Both the position numbers and the translations under genes were made by a program. 64,000 nucleotides of DNA. Origin: Streptomyces sp. DH41. Lineage in GTDB: Bacteria > Actinomycetota > Actinomycetes > Streptomycetales > Streptomycetaceae. The first letter of the stretch is position 1. Every line of letters begins with the position of its first letter. Positions 24,827 through 33,462 of this stretch are shown piece after piece. Under the pieces are notes generated by a model. The model had not been told where the DNA came from. It made no database searches and saw only the letters and a list, made by a program, of their open reading frames with translations. The stretch lies in NCBI RefSeq assembly GCF_029813785.1, contig NZ_JARVKY010000028.1:1-64000 (forward strand), written 5' to 3'.

Positions 24827-26401
24827 ATGAGCGGTTCGGGTGACCAGGCGGAAAGGCCGCGGCGACGCGGCGGCAAGCGGTCGTGGGTGATCGGGGGCGG
24901 TGCGGCGGCCGTCGTCGCGTTGGCGGTCGTCGCGGGGCTCGTGGTCGCCGACGACGGGCCGCAGGACATCGCCGCGCCGCACGGCTGCCGCACCAGCACC
25001 CACGGTGCCGCGCCCGCGGCGGGGCCCGCGTCGGACCGGCCCGCGCCGACCGGCGCCGTACCCGCCGCCGACTTCGACGGGGACGGGCACCCCGACCTGG
25101 CCTTCGGTGCGGGGGGATCCGTGGAGGGCGGGGCCGGAGGGGGAAGTATCGAGGTCGCGTACGGGGTGGGGAACGGGACGGGGCTCGGCCGCTGTCAGTA
25201 CCTGACGCAGGACGACCCCGCGATACCGGGGAACAACCGCGACGAGGCCTTCTTCGGGACCGACGTGGTGGCCCGCGACTTCGACGAGGACGGGTACACG
25301 GATCTCGCCGCCGCCGTCTTCGACTGGGAGCCGAGCGTGGTCATCATGTGGGGTTCCGAGGAGGGGCTGTCGCGGGCGGCCCGGGTGCCGGGGACGGGGC
25401 GCAGTGACGTCGCCTGGGACAACGACCCGATCCTGGACGAGCAGCTCGCCGCCGGTGACTTCGACGGTGACGGGCACGCCGACCTGGTCTTCGGGCTCGG
25501 CTCCGACAAGGGGCTGCTCAAAGGGCCCTTCGGGCGCGACGGCACCCCGGCCGGGACGGCCCGCGTCCCCGCACCCCGCCGTCCCGCGCCGGACGTGGCC
25601 GACGCGAACTACGGCGACCTCCTCGCCGGTGACCTCGACGGCGACGGCATCGACGACCTGGTGAGCTTTCACGACGCCGACACGGGACCGGAGGTTCCCT
25701 GGTCCGAAAGGAACCAGCCGGTGAGCTACCTGCGCGGCGGCCGGGACGGCTTTACACAGTTCGAGGGCACGCGCCTGCCCGACGCGGGGAGGGGGTCGGT
25801 CGGCGACGTGGACGGCGATGGCTACGGCGACCTGGTCCTGAGCCCCCGGGGCGGCGACGCGAGTCGCAGCTCGGTGACGGTGGTGTACGGGTCCGAGGCC
25901 GGTCCCGGGAAGCGGACGACGACCGTCGACCGGGACACTCCGGGCGTGCCGGGCGAGGAACCTCAGGACGAGGACGCCCGCTTCTACGCCCTGGACACCG
26001 GGGATGTCAACGGTGACGGGTACGCGGACGTCGTGGCCGGGGCGCCCCGGTGGGACATCTACGGGGAGCCGGGTCCGGAGCAGGTGCTGTTCCTGCCGGG
26101 CGGGCCGGACGGCCTCACCGGAGCGGGCGCCCGGCTGTTCGACGGGGGCGACCTCGGCGCCGCCCCGGGCGGGGACGCCGACTTCGGCGCTTCGGTCGGC
26201 CTCACCGACCTGGACGGCGACGGCCGTGCCGACCTCGTGGTGGCCGCGCCGGGCAGCGACACGGTCGACGGCGTCGCATGGCTGCTGCCCGGTACGGCGG
26301 AGGGACCCGGCACCGAGGGCGTCACCCGGCTGTACGCGGACACGTTCGACGACACCGAGGGGCTGGGTCTGTCGATGGGCGGCGCGGGGATCGCTCATTA
26401 G
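24827..26401 (+). CDS. Membrane-anchored FG-GAP repeat protein
   Basis: A 524-residue exported protein. A basic N-terminus (RPRRRGGKRSW) precedes one membrane helix (about residues 24-44), then seven calcium-binding FG-GAP/VCBS-like units. Their D-x-D-x-D-G loops are DFDGDGHPD, DFDEDGYTD, DFDGDGHAD, DLDGDGIDD, DVDGDGYGD, DVNGDGYAD and DLDGDGRAD. The fold is a seven-bladed integrin-type propeller that typically binds proteins or polysaccharides outside the cell. The ATG at 24827 is preferred; an in-frame GTG at 24797 could add ten residues. It stands alone. Confidence 0.88.
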   Translation: MSGSGDQAERPRRRGGKRSWVIGGGAAAVVALAVVAGLVVADDGPQDIAAPHGCRTSTHGAAPAAGPASDRPAPTGAVPAADFDGDGHPDLAFGAGGSVEGGAGGGSIEVAYGVGNGTGLGRCQYLTQDDPAIPGNNRDEAFFGTDVVARDFDEDGYTDLAAAVFDWEPSVVIMWGSEEGLSRAARVPGTGRSDVAWDNDPILDEQLAAGDFDGDGHADLVFGLGSDKGLLKGPFGRDGTPAGTARVPAPRRPAPDVADANYGDLLAGDLDGDGIDDLVSFHDADTGPEVPWSERNQPVSYLRGGRDGFTQFEGTRLPDAGRGSVGDVDGDGYGDLVLSPRGGDASRSSVTVVYGSEAGPGKRTTTVDRDTPGVPGEEPQDEDARFYALDTGDVNGDGYADVVAGAPRWDIYGEPGPEQVLFLPGGPDGLTGAGARLFDGGDLGAAPGGDADFGASVGLTDLDGDGRADLVVAAPGSDTVDGVAWLLPGTAEGPGTEGVTRLYADTFDDTEGLGLSMGGAGIAH

Positions 26402-26455
26402 GCCCCCCCGGGGTCAGGGGCGCTCCGGCGGGTCCCGCCCCGCCAGGCCGCGTGG

Positions 26456-27031
26456 TCAGGGCACCGCCCGGCCTGCCACGCGGTAGCGCAGGTGGACGAC
26501 GCGTGAGTTGAAGGTGCGGGTCTCGACGAGTTCGAGGTCCACCCGGCGCTCGTCCCTCGGGAAGAACGGGATGCCACCGCCGACCAGCACCGGGTAGACC
26601 ATGACCCGGTACTCGTCGATCAGGCCCGACGCGGCCGCCTCGGCGGCGAGTGTCGCGCCGCCGATCGCGATCTCGCCCTGACCGGGATCGGCCCGCAGCC
26701 GCTCGATCTCCTCCGCCAGGCTCCCGGAGGCCAACCGGGCATGGCCCCGCACCTCCGACAGCGTGGTGGAGAACACCACCTTGGGGAGCGGATTCCAGAG
26801 CGAGATCCATTCGCGGGTGGAGTCGTCGAGCGACGGGTCCTGGCCGGCGGTCTCCCAGTACAGCATCGTCTCGTACAGCCGTCGTCCCATCAGGTGGACG
26901 TCGACCTGCCGGATCTCGTCGATCCAGTGGCCAAAGACGTCGTCGCCGGGCGCCGTCCAGTCGAAGTCGCCGTCCGGCCCGACGATGTAGCCGTCGAGCG
27001 AGACGCTCATCGAACAGGTCACGCTGCGCAT
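26456..27031 (-). CDS. RibD-type dihydrofolate reductase-like protein
   Basis: A 191-residue protein of the RibD C-terminal/DHFR-like fold. SMSVSLDGYIVGPDGDFDW, HLMGRRLYETM and IAIGGATLAAEA are the family's NADPH-binding and core motifs. Such stand-alone proteins are usually called dihydrofolate reductases but have unproven substrates. It starts at ATG 27031, and a CACTTC-TC-GAAGTG palindrome lies about 50 bases upstream. The NUDIX gene is upstream on the same strand after 134 bases. Confidence 0.9.
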   Translation of the reverse strand: MRSVTCSMSVSLDGYIVGPDGDFDWTAPGDDVFGHWIDEIRQVDVHLMGRRLYETMLYWETAGQDPSLDDSTREWISLWNPLPKVVFSTTLSEVRGHARLASGSLAEEIERLRADPGQGEIAIGGATLAAEAAASGLIDEYRVMVYPVLVGGGIPFFPRDERRVDLELVETRTFNSRVVHLRYRVAGRAVP

Positions 27032-27081
27032 CGGAAGACCTCCTCGGTACGGCTTCGACCGTACGCCCGTCGTGCCGGGGG

Positions 27082-27095
27082 CACTTCTCGAAGTG
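27082..27095 (-). promoter_or_regulatory. Palindrome upstream of RibD-type reductase
   Basis: CACTTC (27082-27087) and GAAGTG (27090-27095) form a 6-bp inverted repeat with a 2-base centre, about 50 bases upstream of the reductase ATG. It may be an operator; the cognate regulator is unknown. Confidence 0.3.
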
Positions 27096-27165
27096 GTACT
27101 TCAGGTGCGTGGGCGTGTGGGCGACCCGGCTGGATCCAGTCGGAGATCGGCACGGCGAAGGGGGT

Positions 27166-27618
27166 TCAGAGTGCCGTCTCGCCCCGTACCAGCGGACCGC
27201 ACACCGGCTGCGCGCCCTCGGGGAGGTCGTCCGGGCGGCACCAGCGGGCCTCCAGGATCTCGAAGGGGTCGACGCGCAGCTCACCGCCGAGCAGGCGGGC
27301 CTCGTAGGCCACTTCGAGGCGGGTACGGAAGCCGCTGTTCATCATCACCAGGCGGCCCACCTCCACGTCGAGGCCGGTCTCCTCCCTGACCTCGCGGACC
27401 ACGGTCTCCCGGAAGTCCTCGCCCTTGTGCGCGAAGCCGCTCGGCAGACCCCACTGGCGGCCCGGCGGCCACATCCGGTGCCTCAGCATCAGGACCCGCC
27501 CCTCGCCGTCGCGCACGACGCCGGTCACGCCGACGACGAACTTGGCGTTGAGGAACCACATGAGGCGGCTCTGGAAGGGACGCAGGAGCCGCCAGAGACG
27601 GGCAAGGAGTCGTCGCAC
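27166..27618 (-). CDS. NUDIX hydrolase
   Basis: A 150-residue pyrophosphohydrolase. The NUDIX box is complete: GFAHKGEDFRETVVREVREE followed by TGL, matching Gx5Ex7REUxEExGU. It binds Mg2+ and cleaves a nucleoside diphosphate linked to another group; the substrate is unknown. The N-terminus is basic and hydrophobic (RRLLARLWRLLRPFQSRLMWFL), which may attach it to the membrane. The GTG at 27618 has GAGG 5 bases upstream. Confidence 0.88.
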   Translation of the reverse strand: MRRLLARLWRLLRPFQSRLMWFLNAKFVVGVTGVVRDGEGRVLMLRHRMWPPGRQWGLPSGFAHKGEDFRETVVREVREETGLDVEVGRLVMMNSGFRTRLEVAYEARLLGGELRVDPFEILEARWCRPDDLPEGAQPVCGPLVRGETAL

Positions 27619-27718
27619 GGGACCTCGGGAGTGTGGTGGGGGCGGCGGGCATCGGCATTCGCCAGGGGGACGGTACCCGTCGCGGTGTCCGGCCGACCGG
27701 CCGTCCCCTCGGCTGCGG

Positions 27719-28336
27719 TCAGGAACCTTCGGGGAGTGCGGTCCCGCCTTCGCAGGGGTGGGAGCGCACACCCGCGATCGCGATGTCCAGCAGCCGGCCC
27801 GCCCGCGTTCCGTCGTCGTCCTCCTCCGTGACGAGGGAGACGGCGCCGACGAGCGCGAGCAGGTCCTCGGCGCGGACACCGGCGCGCACCGTGCCTGCCC
27901 GCCGGGCCCGCTGGAGCAGTTCGTCCGCCGCGGCGGTGATCATCGCCGCGCAGCCGTCGTCCTCCTCCAGCAGGTCGGCGTCCCGGCCGTCGCGCAGCAG
28001 CGACCCGACCAGACCGCGGCTGGTGGCCGCGTACGCGTTGAAATCCCGCAGCCAGGAGAAGAGCGCGGTGCCCGGATCGCTGCCCCGGGCGTGCTCCCGG
28101 GCCCGCGAGCACAGCGCTTCGGCGCGGTCGCGGAAGACGACTTCCAGCAGCGAGCGCCGGGAGGGGAAGTGCCGGTGCAGGGTCGCCGAGCCCACCCCCG
28201 CCCGGCGGGCGATCTCTTCGAGGGAGGCGTCGGTGCCCTGGGCCGTGAACGTCTCCTCGGCGGCGACGACGATGCGTTCGTAGTTGCGCCGGGCGTCCGC
28301 GCGCAAGGGGCGCCGGGTCGTACTGCCGACCACCAT
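27719..28336 (-). CDS. TetR-family regulator
   Basis: A 205-residue repressor. Its helix-turn-helix (NYERIVVAAEETFTAQGTDASLEEIARRAGVGSATLHRHFPSRRSLL) is near the N-terminus and is followed by a TetR ligand domain of the SCO1712/AcrR-like type. It is divergent from the quinone-oxidoreductase gene, and a perfect TTATGGT-N4-ACCATAA operator lies between them. The start is ATG 28336 or GTG 28333; GGAGG is spaced better for the GTG. Regulation of its neighbour is inferred from layout. Confidence 0.9.
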   Translation of the reverse strand: MVVGSTTRRPLRADARRNYERIVVAAEETFTAQGTDASLEEIARRAGVGSATLHRHFPSRRSLLEVVFRDRAEALCSRAREHARGSDPGTALFSWLRDFNAYAATSRGLVGSLLRDGRDADLLEEDDGCAAMITAAADELLQRARRAGTVRAGVRAEDLLALVGAVSLVTEEDDDGTRAGRLLDIAIAGVRSHPCEGGTALPEGS

Positions 28337-28371
28337 GACCTCCAGGATTGCCAATCGGGGTGCCTCTCCGG

Positions 28372-28389
28372 TTATGGTAGCGACCATAA
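28372..28389. promoter_or_regulatory. TetR operator, perfect inverted repeat
   Basis: TTATGGT (28372-28378), AGCG spacer, ACCATAA (28383-28389). It lies between the TetR gene and the oxidoreductase it faces. A second inverted repeat, CCACCCC (28398-28404) with GGGGTGG (28413-28419), lies closer to the oxidoreductase. Confidence 0.75.
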
Positions 28390-28445
28390 GTGGGGGGCCA
28401 CCCCGTTTAGGTGGGGTGGAGAGTGCTGAGAGTCAGGAGAACCGC

Positions 28446-29402
28446 ATGCGTGCCGTCCAGTACGACCGTTTCGGCCCGCCCGAGGTGCTGCGCGTCGCCG
28501 AGGTGGCCGAGCCGCGTCCGGGGCCGGGAGAGGTGCTGGTCGAGGTGCACGCGGCCAGCGTGGACGCGGGGGAGACCGCCTTCCGCGCGGGCCGGATGCG
28601 CGGACTCAGCCGCGCCGCGTTCCCCCGCGGCGTGGGCGGCGACTTCGCCGGCCGCGTCGCGGAGGTGGGTCCCGGGGTGCGCGGCCGGCAGGTGGGAGAG
28701 GGGGTGTGGGGAGTCATGCCGCACTTCACCTTCGGCGCCATCGCCGACTACGTCGCCGTCCCCGAGGAGCGGCTCGCCGCGGCGCCCGGGAACCTGAGCC
28801 TGCTGGAGGCCGCCGCCCTTCCGGTTTCGGGCACCACCGCGCTGACCGCGCTGACGGACAAGGCGCGCCTCGCCCCCGGGGAGCGGCTCCTGGTCCGCGG
28901 CGCCACCGGGGGCGTCGGCAGTGTCGCCGTGCAGTTCGGCAAGGCGCTCGGCGCCCACGTCACCGCCCTCGCCGGCGCCCGGAACCTCGACTGGATCAGG
29001 GAACTGGGCGCCGACACGGCCCTGGACTACCGCACGACCCGGCCACAGGACCTCGGCCGCTTCGACGTCGTCGTCGACGTGGTGGGCACCGATCTCGGCG
29101 CCTACCAGGCCCGGCTCGACCGGCGGGGACGCATGGTCGCTCTCGCCTTCGACCCGGACCGCATGGTCCTGTCCATGCTCGGTACGGGGTTGCGGGCCGC
29201 CCTCCGGCCCCGGCGGATCAAGCTCTTCAGCAACAACCCCTCCGCGGAGCGCATGGCCGAACTCACCCGCTCCGCGGAGAAGGGAGACGTCCGCCCCGTC
29301 ATCCACGCCGTCCTGCCGATGGACGGCATCGCCGAGGCGCACCGCGGGCTGGAAGCGGGAGGCGTGCGCGGGAAGTACGTCGTGGACATGGGGCGGGCGT
29401 AG
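28446..29402 (+). CDS. NADPH:quinone reductase-like MDR oxidoreductase
   Basis: A 318-residue medium-chain dehydrogenase/reductase of the zinc-independent quinone-reductase type. The N-terminal GroES-like domain starts MRAVQYDRFGPPEVLRV; the Rossmann domain has GATGGVGSVAVQFGKALGA for NADPH. The cysteine and histidine zinc ligands of alcohol dehydrogenases are absent. It probably reduces quinones or enones and is induced when the divergent TetR repressor leaves its operator. ATG 28446 is the start. Confidence 0.92.
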   Translation: MRAVQYDRFGPPEVLRVAEVAEPRPGPGEVLVEVHAASVDAGETAFRAGRMRGLSRAAFPRGVGGDFAGRVAEVGPGVRGRQVGEGVWGVMPHFTFGAIADYVAVPEERLAAAPGNLSLLEAAALPVSGTTALTALTDKARLAPGERLLVRGATGGVGSVAVQFGKALGAHVTALAGARNLDWIRELGADTALDYRTTRPQDLGRFDVVVDVVGTDLGAYQARLDRRGRMVALAFDPDRMVLSMLGTGLRAALRPRRIKLFSNNPSAERMAELTRSAEKGDVRPVIHAVLPMDGIAEAHRGLEAGGVRGKYVVDMGRA

Positions 29403-29794
29403 CGGTCCTCGCACCTCTCCCGCCCCCCTCGCCTCCCACCCTGCCGCGATCACCTTCGCAAGGCCCCTGGGGCCCGGTCCGTATGACGGACGGAACGGCG
29501 GGTGATGGCGGACGGAACGGCGGGCGATGGCGGGCGGAACGGCGGACGGAGTTGACCCGGGCGGGGTGAGGGACCCATCGTCAGGTGCGTAAACATTGCA
29601 CGGTCCTGTCCGGAGGTCATTACCCTGGACCGGTCGGCGCAGCGCGACGCGCGATCCGCGACGCGACGCGCGATCCGCGACGCGACGCGCGACCCGCGAC
29701 GCGACGCGCGACCCGCGACGCGACGCGCGATGGGCGCCGCTACGCGATGCCCGGCACAGGTTTCGTTCTCCGCACCGAGTCCCAGGAAGGCCCC
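29403..29794. other. Non-coding stretch with repeats before EamA gene
   Basis: No gene is supported here. Around 29480-29550 the sequence repeats GATGGCGG(A/G)CGGAACGGCGG. GTGCGTAAACATTGCAC (29585-29601) is a short palindrome-like element in an AT-richer patch that may hold the promoter. A 19-base tandem array occupies 29644-29733. If the transporter started at the in-frame ATG 29749 the array would still be untranslated. Confidence 0.5.
29644..29733 (+). repeat. 19-bp tandem repeats in 5' leader
   Basis: One partial and four full copies of GCGACGCGACGCGCGATCC, varying only at the last three bases (TCC, CCC or TGG). The array is rich in CpG and lies about 60 bases before the transporter start. 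It is probably a length-variable leader. Confidence 0.75.
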
Positions 29795-30778
29795 GTGACC
29801 ACCCCCAGCGCCGCCACCCCGTCCACCCCGGCCGCCGCCGCACCCGCGGGCGGCCCGGGGCCCACGCCCGCCCCGACCGGCACCCCGAGCGGCCGGGGCT
29901 CCCTGGGGCCGGTCGGGCTGGTCCTCGCCGGTGGCCTCTCCGTGCAGTTCGGCGCCGCGCTGGCCGTGAGCCTCATGCCCCGGGCCGGCGCGCTCGGCGT
30001 CGTGACACTGCGGCTGGCCGTGGCCGCCGTCGTCATGCTCCTGGTCTGCCGCCCCCGGCTGCGCGGGTACTCCCGGGCCGACTGGAGCACGGTCGTCGTC
30101 TTCGGCATCGCCATGGCCGGCATGAACGGCCTCTTCTACCAGGCCGTCGACCGCATCCCCCTCGGCCCCGCCGTCACCCTGGAGGTGCTCGGCCCGCTCG
30201 CCCTGTCCGTCTTCGCCTCCCGCCGCGCGGTCAACCTGGTCTGGGCCGCGCTCGCCCTGGCCGGCGTCTTCCTCCTCGGGGGCGGCGGCTTCGAGAGCCT
30301 CGACCCGGTGGGTGCCGCCTTCGCACTGGCGGCGGGCGTGATGTGGGCGGCGTACATCGTCTTCAGCGCGCGCACGGGCCGCCGCTTCCCGCAGGCCGAC
30401 GGGCTGGCCCTGGCGATGGCGGTCGGCGCGGTGCTGTTCCTGCCGCTGGGCATCGCAGAGTCGGGCGGCAAGCTCATCGAACCGACCACGCTCGCGCTGG
30501 GTGCCGGGGTCGCCCTGCTCTCCTCGGTCCTGCCCTACACCCTCGAACTCCTCGCCCTGCGCCGCTTGCCCGCGCCCACCTTCGCCATCCTCATGAGCCT
30601 GGAACCCGCCATCGCCGCCGCGGCCGGTTTCCTCATCCTGGACCAGGCCCTGTCCGCCACCCAGTCCGCCGCCATCGCCCTGGTCATCGCGGCCAGCATG
30701 GGCGCGGTGCGGACCCAGGTGGGGCGGGGAGGGCGGGCGAAGCGTCGGCTGTCGGAGCCGGAGGCCGACGTACGGTGA
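29795..30778 (+). CDS. EamA/RhtA-type transporter (DMT superfamily)
   Basis: A 327-residue membrane protein with about ten helices in two EamA repeats, like the RhtA threonine/homoserine exporter. PLGPAVTLEVLGPLALSV and the second-repeat PYTLELLALRRLPAPTFAILMSLEPAIAA are characteristic. It probably exports amino acids or small metabolites. The GTG at 29795 has GGAAGG just upstream; the N-terminal ~35 residues are Pro/Ala/Thr-rich and soluble. A strong terminator follows. Confidence 0.88.
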   Translation: MTTPSAATPSTPAAAAPAGGPGPTPAPTGTPSGRGSLGPVGLVLAGGLSVQFGAALAVSLMPRAGALGVVTLRLAVAAVVMLLVCRPRLRGYSRADWSTVVVFGIAMAGMNGLFYQAVDRIPLGPAVTLEVLGPLALSVFASRRAVNLVWAALALAGVFLLGGGGFESLDPVGAAFALAAGVMWAAYIVFSARTGRRFPQADGLALAMAVGAVLFLPLGIAESGGKLIEPTTLALGAGVALLSSVLPYTLELLALRRLPAPTFAILMSLEPAIAAAAGFLILDQALSATQSAAIALVIAASMGAVRTQVGRGGRAKRRLSEPEADVR

Positions 30779-30802
30779 CCCGCCAACTGCTCAACTGAGC
30801 GG

Positions 30803-30837
30803 AGCGTGAACATTTCCCGCGAAATGTTCACGCTTTT
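30803..30837 (+). terminator. Intrinsic terminator after EamA gene
   Basis: AGCGTGAACATTTC (30803-30816) and GAAATGTTCACGCT (30821-30834) form a perfect 14-bp stem with loop CCGC, followed by TTT. It separates the transporter from the catabolic operon that follows. Confidence 0.85.
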
Positions 30838-30904
30838 CCATGAGATGCCCAAGGCCCCCGAGGAACCCGAGCCACCCACCGCATCACCCGGGCCTCAAAT
30901 CATG

Positions 30905-30916
30905 CAAGCGTGCTTG
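30905..30916 (+). promoter_or_regulatory. Candidate TetR operator of the catabolic operon
   Basis: CAAGC-GT-GCTTG lies 73 bases before the first gene of the operon, in an AT-richer patch. CAAGC-type palindromes are common operators of TetR regulators of acyl-CoA catabolism. The likely ligand is the TetR protein encoded at the end of this operon. Confidence 0.5.
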
Positions 30917-30988
30917 ATTGTTTACAGGGCCGCTGCCATGCTCCTCCCCACACCGCGCCGTACGCCGCCGTGCCCGAGGGGAGCGCCC

Positions 30989-31783
30989 GTGTCCGACCCG
31001 ACGCCCGTGATCGACGACCTGCGCGAGGAGAGCGAGGAACTCGACGCGCTGGTCGCCCGGCTGAGCCCCGAGGAGTGGCGCCTCGCCACCCCGGCGCCCC
31101 GCTGGACGGTCGCCCACCAGATCGCGCACCTGGCCTGGACCGACCGGGCCGCCCTGCTGGCCGTCACCGACGAGGACGGCTTCGGCGTCCTGGTGGAGCG
31201 GGCCCTCGCCGCACCCGACCGGTACGTCGACGACGGCGCCGACGAAGGCGCCCGGCGAGCCCCCGCCGAGCTGCTGGCCGCCTGGCGGGAAGGCCGCGCC
31301 GACCTGGACAAGGCGCTGCGCGAGGCGGCCCCCGGCGCCCGCTTCCCCTGGTACGGCCCGCCCATGGCCGTCGCCTCCATGGCCACCGCCCGCCTGATGG
31401 AGACCTGGGCCCACGGCCTCGACATCGCCGACACCCTCGGTGTGACGCGCCCGCCCACCGACCGCCTCAGGCACGTCGCCCGCATCGGCGTCCGCGCCCG
31501 GGACTTCGCCCACGCCACCCACGGGCTCACCCCGCCCGCCGAGCCGTTCCGCGTCGAACTCACCGCACCCGGCGGCGACGTGTGGACCTACGGCCCCGAG
31601 GACGCGGCGCAACGCGTCACCGGCCCCGCCCTCGACTTCTGCCTCCTCGTCACCCAGCGCGCCCACCGCGCCGACATCGCCCTCACCGCCGAAGGCCCGG
31701 ACGCCCACCGGTGGCTGGACATCGCCCAGGCCTTCGCCGGGCCGCCGGGAACCGGACGCCCGCCGAAGGGAACCGTTCGGTGA
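30989..31783 (+). CDS. TIGR03084-type maleylpyruvate-isomerase-like protein
   Basis: A 264-residue protein with an N-terminal DinB/MDMPI metal-binding helical bundle: TVAHQIAHLAWTDRAALLAV has the first metal histidines and TWAHGLDIADTLG the last. The C-terminal part is a SCP2-like fold. This type is found at the head of actinobacterial acyl-CoA carboxylase clusters; its reaction is unproven, possibly a mycothiol-dependent isomerisation. The GTG at 30989 follows GAGGGGA. Its stop overlaps the next start (GTGA). Confidence 0.85.
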   Translation: MSDPTPVIDDLREESEELDALVARLSPEEWRLATPAPRWTVAHQIAHLAWTDRAALLAVTDEDGFGVLVERALAAPDRYVDDGADEGARRAPAELLAAWREGRADLDKALREAAPGARFPWYGPPMAVASMATARLMETWAHGLDIADTLGVTRPPTDRLRHVARIGVRARDFAHATHGLTPPAEPFRVELTAPGGDVWTYGPEDAAQRVTGPALDFCLLVTQRAHRADIALTAEGPDAHRWLDIAQAFAGPPGTGRPPKGTVR

Positions 31784-33462
31784 GCGTGCTCCGCGTCGGC
31801 AACGCCTCCGGCTTCTACGGCGACCGCTTCGACGCCATGCGCGAGATGCTCACCGGCGGCCCGCTGGACGTCCTCACCGGCGACTACCTCGCCGAGCTGA
31901 CCATGCTCATCCTGGGCCGCGACCGGCTGAAGGACCCCGGCGCCGGGTACGCCCGCACCTTCCTGCGGCAACTGGAGGAGTGCCTCGGCCTCGCCCACGA
32001 GCGGGGCGTCAGGATCGTCACCAACGCCGGCGGGCTCAACCCCGCCGGACTCGCCGACGCCGTACGCGCCCTCGCCGACCGGCTCGGCATCCCCGTACAG
32101 GTCGCGCACGTCGAGGGCGACGACCTCACCGCCGCCCACCCGGGAGCGCTGGCCGCGCACGCCTACCTCGGCGGGTTCGGCATCGCCGAGTGCCTGCGCG
32201 CGGGCGCCGACGTGGTGGTCACCGGGCGGGTCACCGACGCGGCCCTGGTCACGGGGCCCGCCGCCGCGCACTTCGGCTGGGCGCCGACGGAGTACGACCG
32301 GCTGGCGGGCGCGGTCGTCGCCGGACACGTGCTGGAGTGCGGGGCGCAGGCGACCGGCGGGAACTACGCGTTCTTCGGCGAGGGCGGCGCCCCGCGGCCC
32401 GGTTTCCCCCTCGCCGAACTCCACGAGGACGGCAGCTGCGTCGTCACCAAGCACCCCGGCACCGGCGGTCTCGTCGACGTCGGCACCGTGACCGCCCAGC
32501 TCCTGTACGAGACGGCCGGGGCGCGGTACGCGGGACCGGACACCACGGCCCGCCTGGACACCGTACGGCTCACGCGGGACGGCCCCGACCGGGTACGGAT
32601 CGACGGCGTCCGGGGCGAGGCCCCGCCCCCGGAGCTCAAGGTCGGGGTCAACCGCCTCGGCGGCTTCCGCAACGAGGTCGTCTTCGTCCTCACCGGCCTG
32701 GAGATCCCGGCCAAGGCGGCGCTGGTACGACAGCAGATGAGCGACTTCTTCGCCGCGTCCGGGTCACGTCCGGCCGAGGTGAGCTGGCACCTGGCCCGGA
32801 CCGACCGGCCCGACGCCGCCACCGAGGAGACGGCGAGCGCCCTGCTGCGGCTCGTCGTGCGCGACCCCGAGCAGGAGAAGGTCGGCCGGGTACTGAGCGC
32901 GGCCGCCGTCGAACTGGCGCTGTCCAGCTACCCCGGCTTCCACGTGCCGGCCCCACCGGGCAAGGGCGCCCCGTACGGCGTGTTCGAGGCCGCCCGTGTT
33001 CCGCGGGAGGCCGTGGACCACGTGGCCGTCCTCCACGACGGGCGCCGGGTGCCCGTGGCGCCGGCCCAGGACACCGCCGTACTGACGGAAGTACCAGAAC
33101 CGCCCCTGCCAGAACCCCTCCCGCCCGGCCCCGTCCGCCGCGCGCCCCTCGGCCTCGTCGCCGGCGCCCGCAGCGGCGACAAGGGCGGTGACGCCAACGT
33201 CGGCGTCTGGGTCCGGACCGACGACGCCTGGCGCTGGCTCGCCCACGAACTGACCACCGACCGCTTCCGGGAACTGATCCCCGAGGCCCGCGACCTGCCC
33301 GTCACCCGGCACCCGCTCCCCGGGCTGCGCGCCGTCAACTTCGTCGTCGAGGGCATCCTCGGCGAGGGCGTCGCCGCCCAGCACCGCTTCGACCCGCAGG
33401 CCAAGGCGCTCGGCGAATGGCTGCGCGCCCGGCACATGGACATCCCGGAGGCCCTCCTGTGA
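31780..33462 (+). CDS. AtuA-like acyclic terpene utilization protein (DUF1446)
   Basis: A 560-residue protein with an N-terminal DUF1446 domain (VRIVTNAGGLNPAGLADAVR, ADVVVTGRVTDAALVTGPA, LECGAQATGGNYAF) and a C-terminal AtuA-like ferredoxin-fold domain (ARSGDKGGDANVGVWV). In Pseudomonas AtuA belongs to the citronellol/geraniol pathway, where its step is not established. GTG 31780 overlaps the stop of the upstream gene, and its own TGA overlaps the carboxylase start, so translation is coupled through the operon. Confidence 0.9.
   Translation: MSVLRVGNASGFYGDRFDAMREMLTGGPLDVLTGDYLAELTMLILGRDRLKDPGAGYARTFLRQLEECLGLAHERGVRIVTNAGGLNPAGLADAVRALADRLGIPVQVAHVEGDDLTAAHPGALAAHAYLGGFGIAECLRAGADVVVTGRVTDAALVTGPAAAHFGWAPTEYDRLAGAVVAGHVLECGAQATGGNYAFFGEGGAPRPGFPLAELHEDGSCVVTKHPGTGGLVDVGTVTAQLLYETAGARYAGPDTTARLDTVRLTRDGPDRVRIDGVRGEAPPPELKVGVNRLGGFRNEVVFVLTGLEIPAKAALVRQQMSDFFAASGSRPAEVSWHLARTDRPDAATEETASALLRLVVRDPEQEKVGRVLSAAAVELALSSYPGFHVPAPPGKGAPYGVFEAARVPREAVDHVAVLHDGRRVPVAPAQDTAVLTEVPEPPLPEPLPPGPVRRAPLGLVAGARSGDKGGDANVGVWVRTDDAWRWLAHELTTDRFRELIPEARDLPVTRHPLPGLRAVNFVVEGILGEGVAAQHRFDPQAKALGEWLRARHMDIPEALL

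Noticed and set aside
29644..29733. Possible CRISPR array or coding repeat domain
   Set aside because: No spacers, and the encoded RDATRDP-type peptide lies upstream of the best start codon of the transporter.
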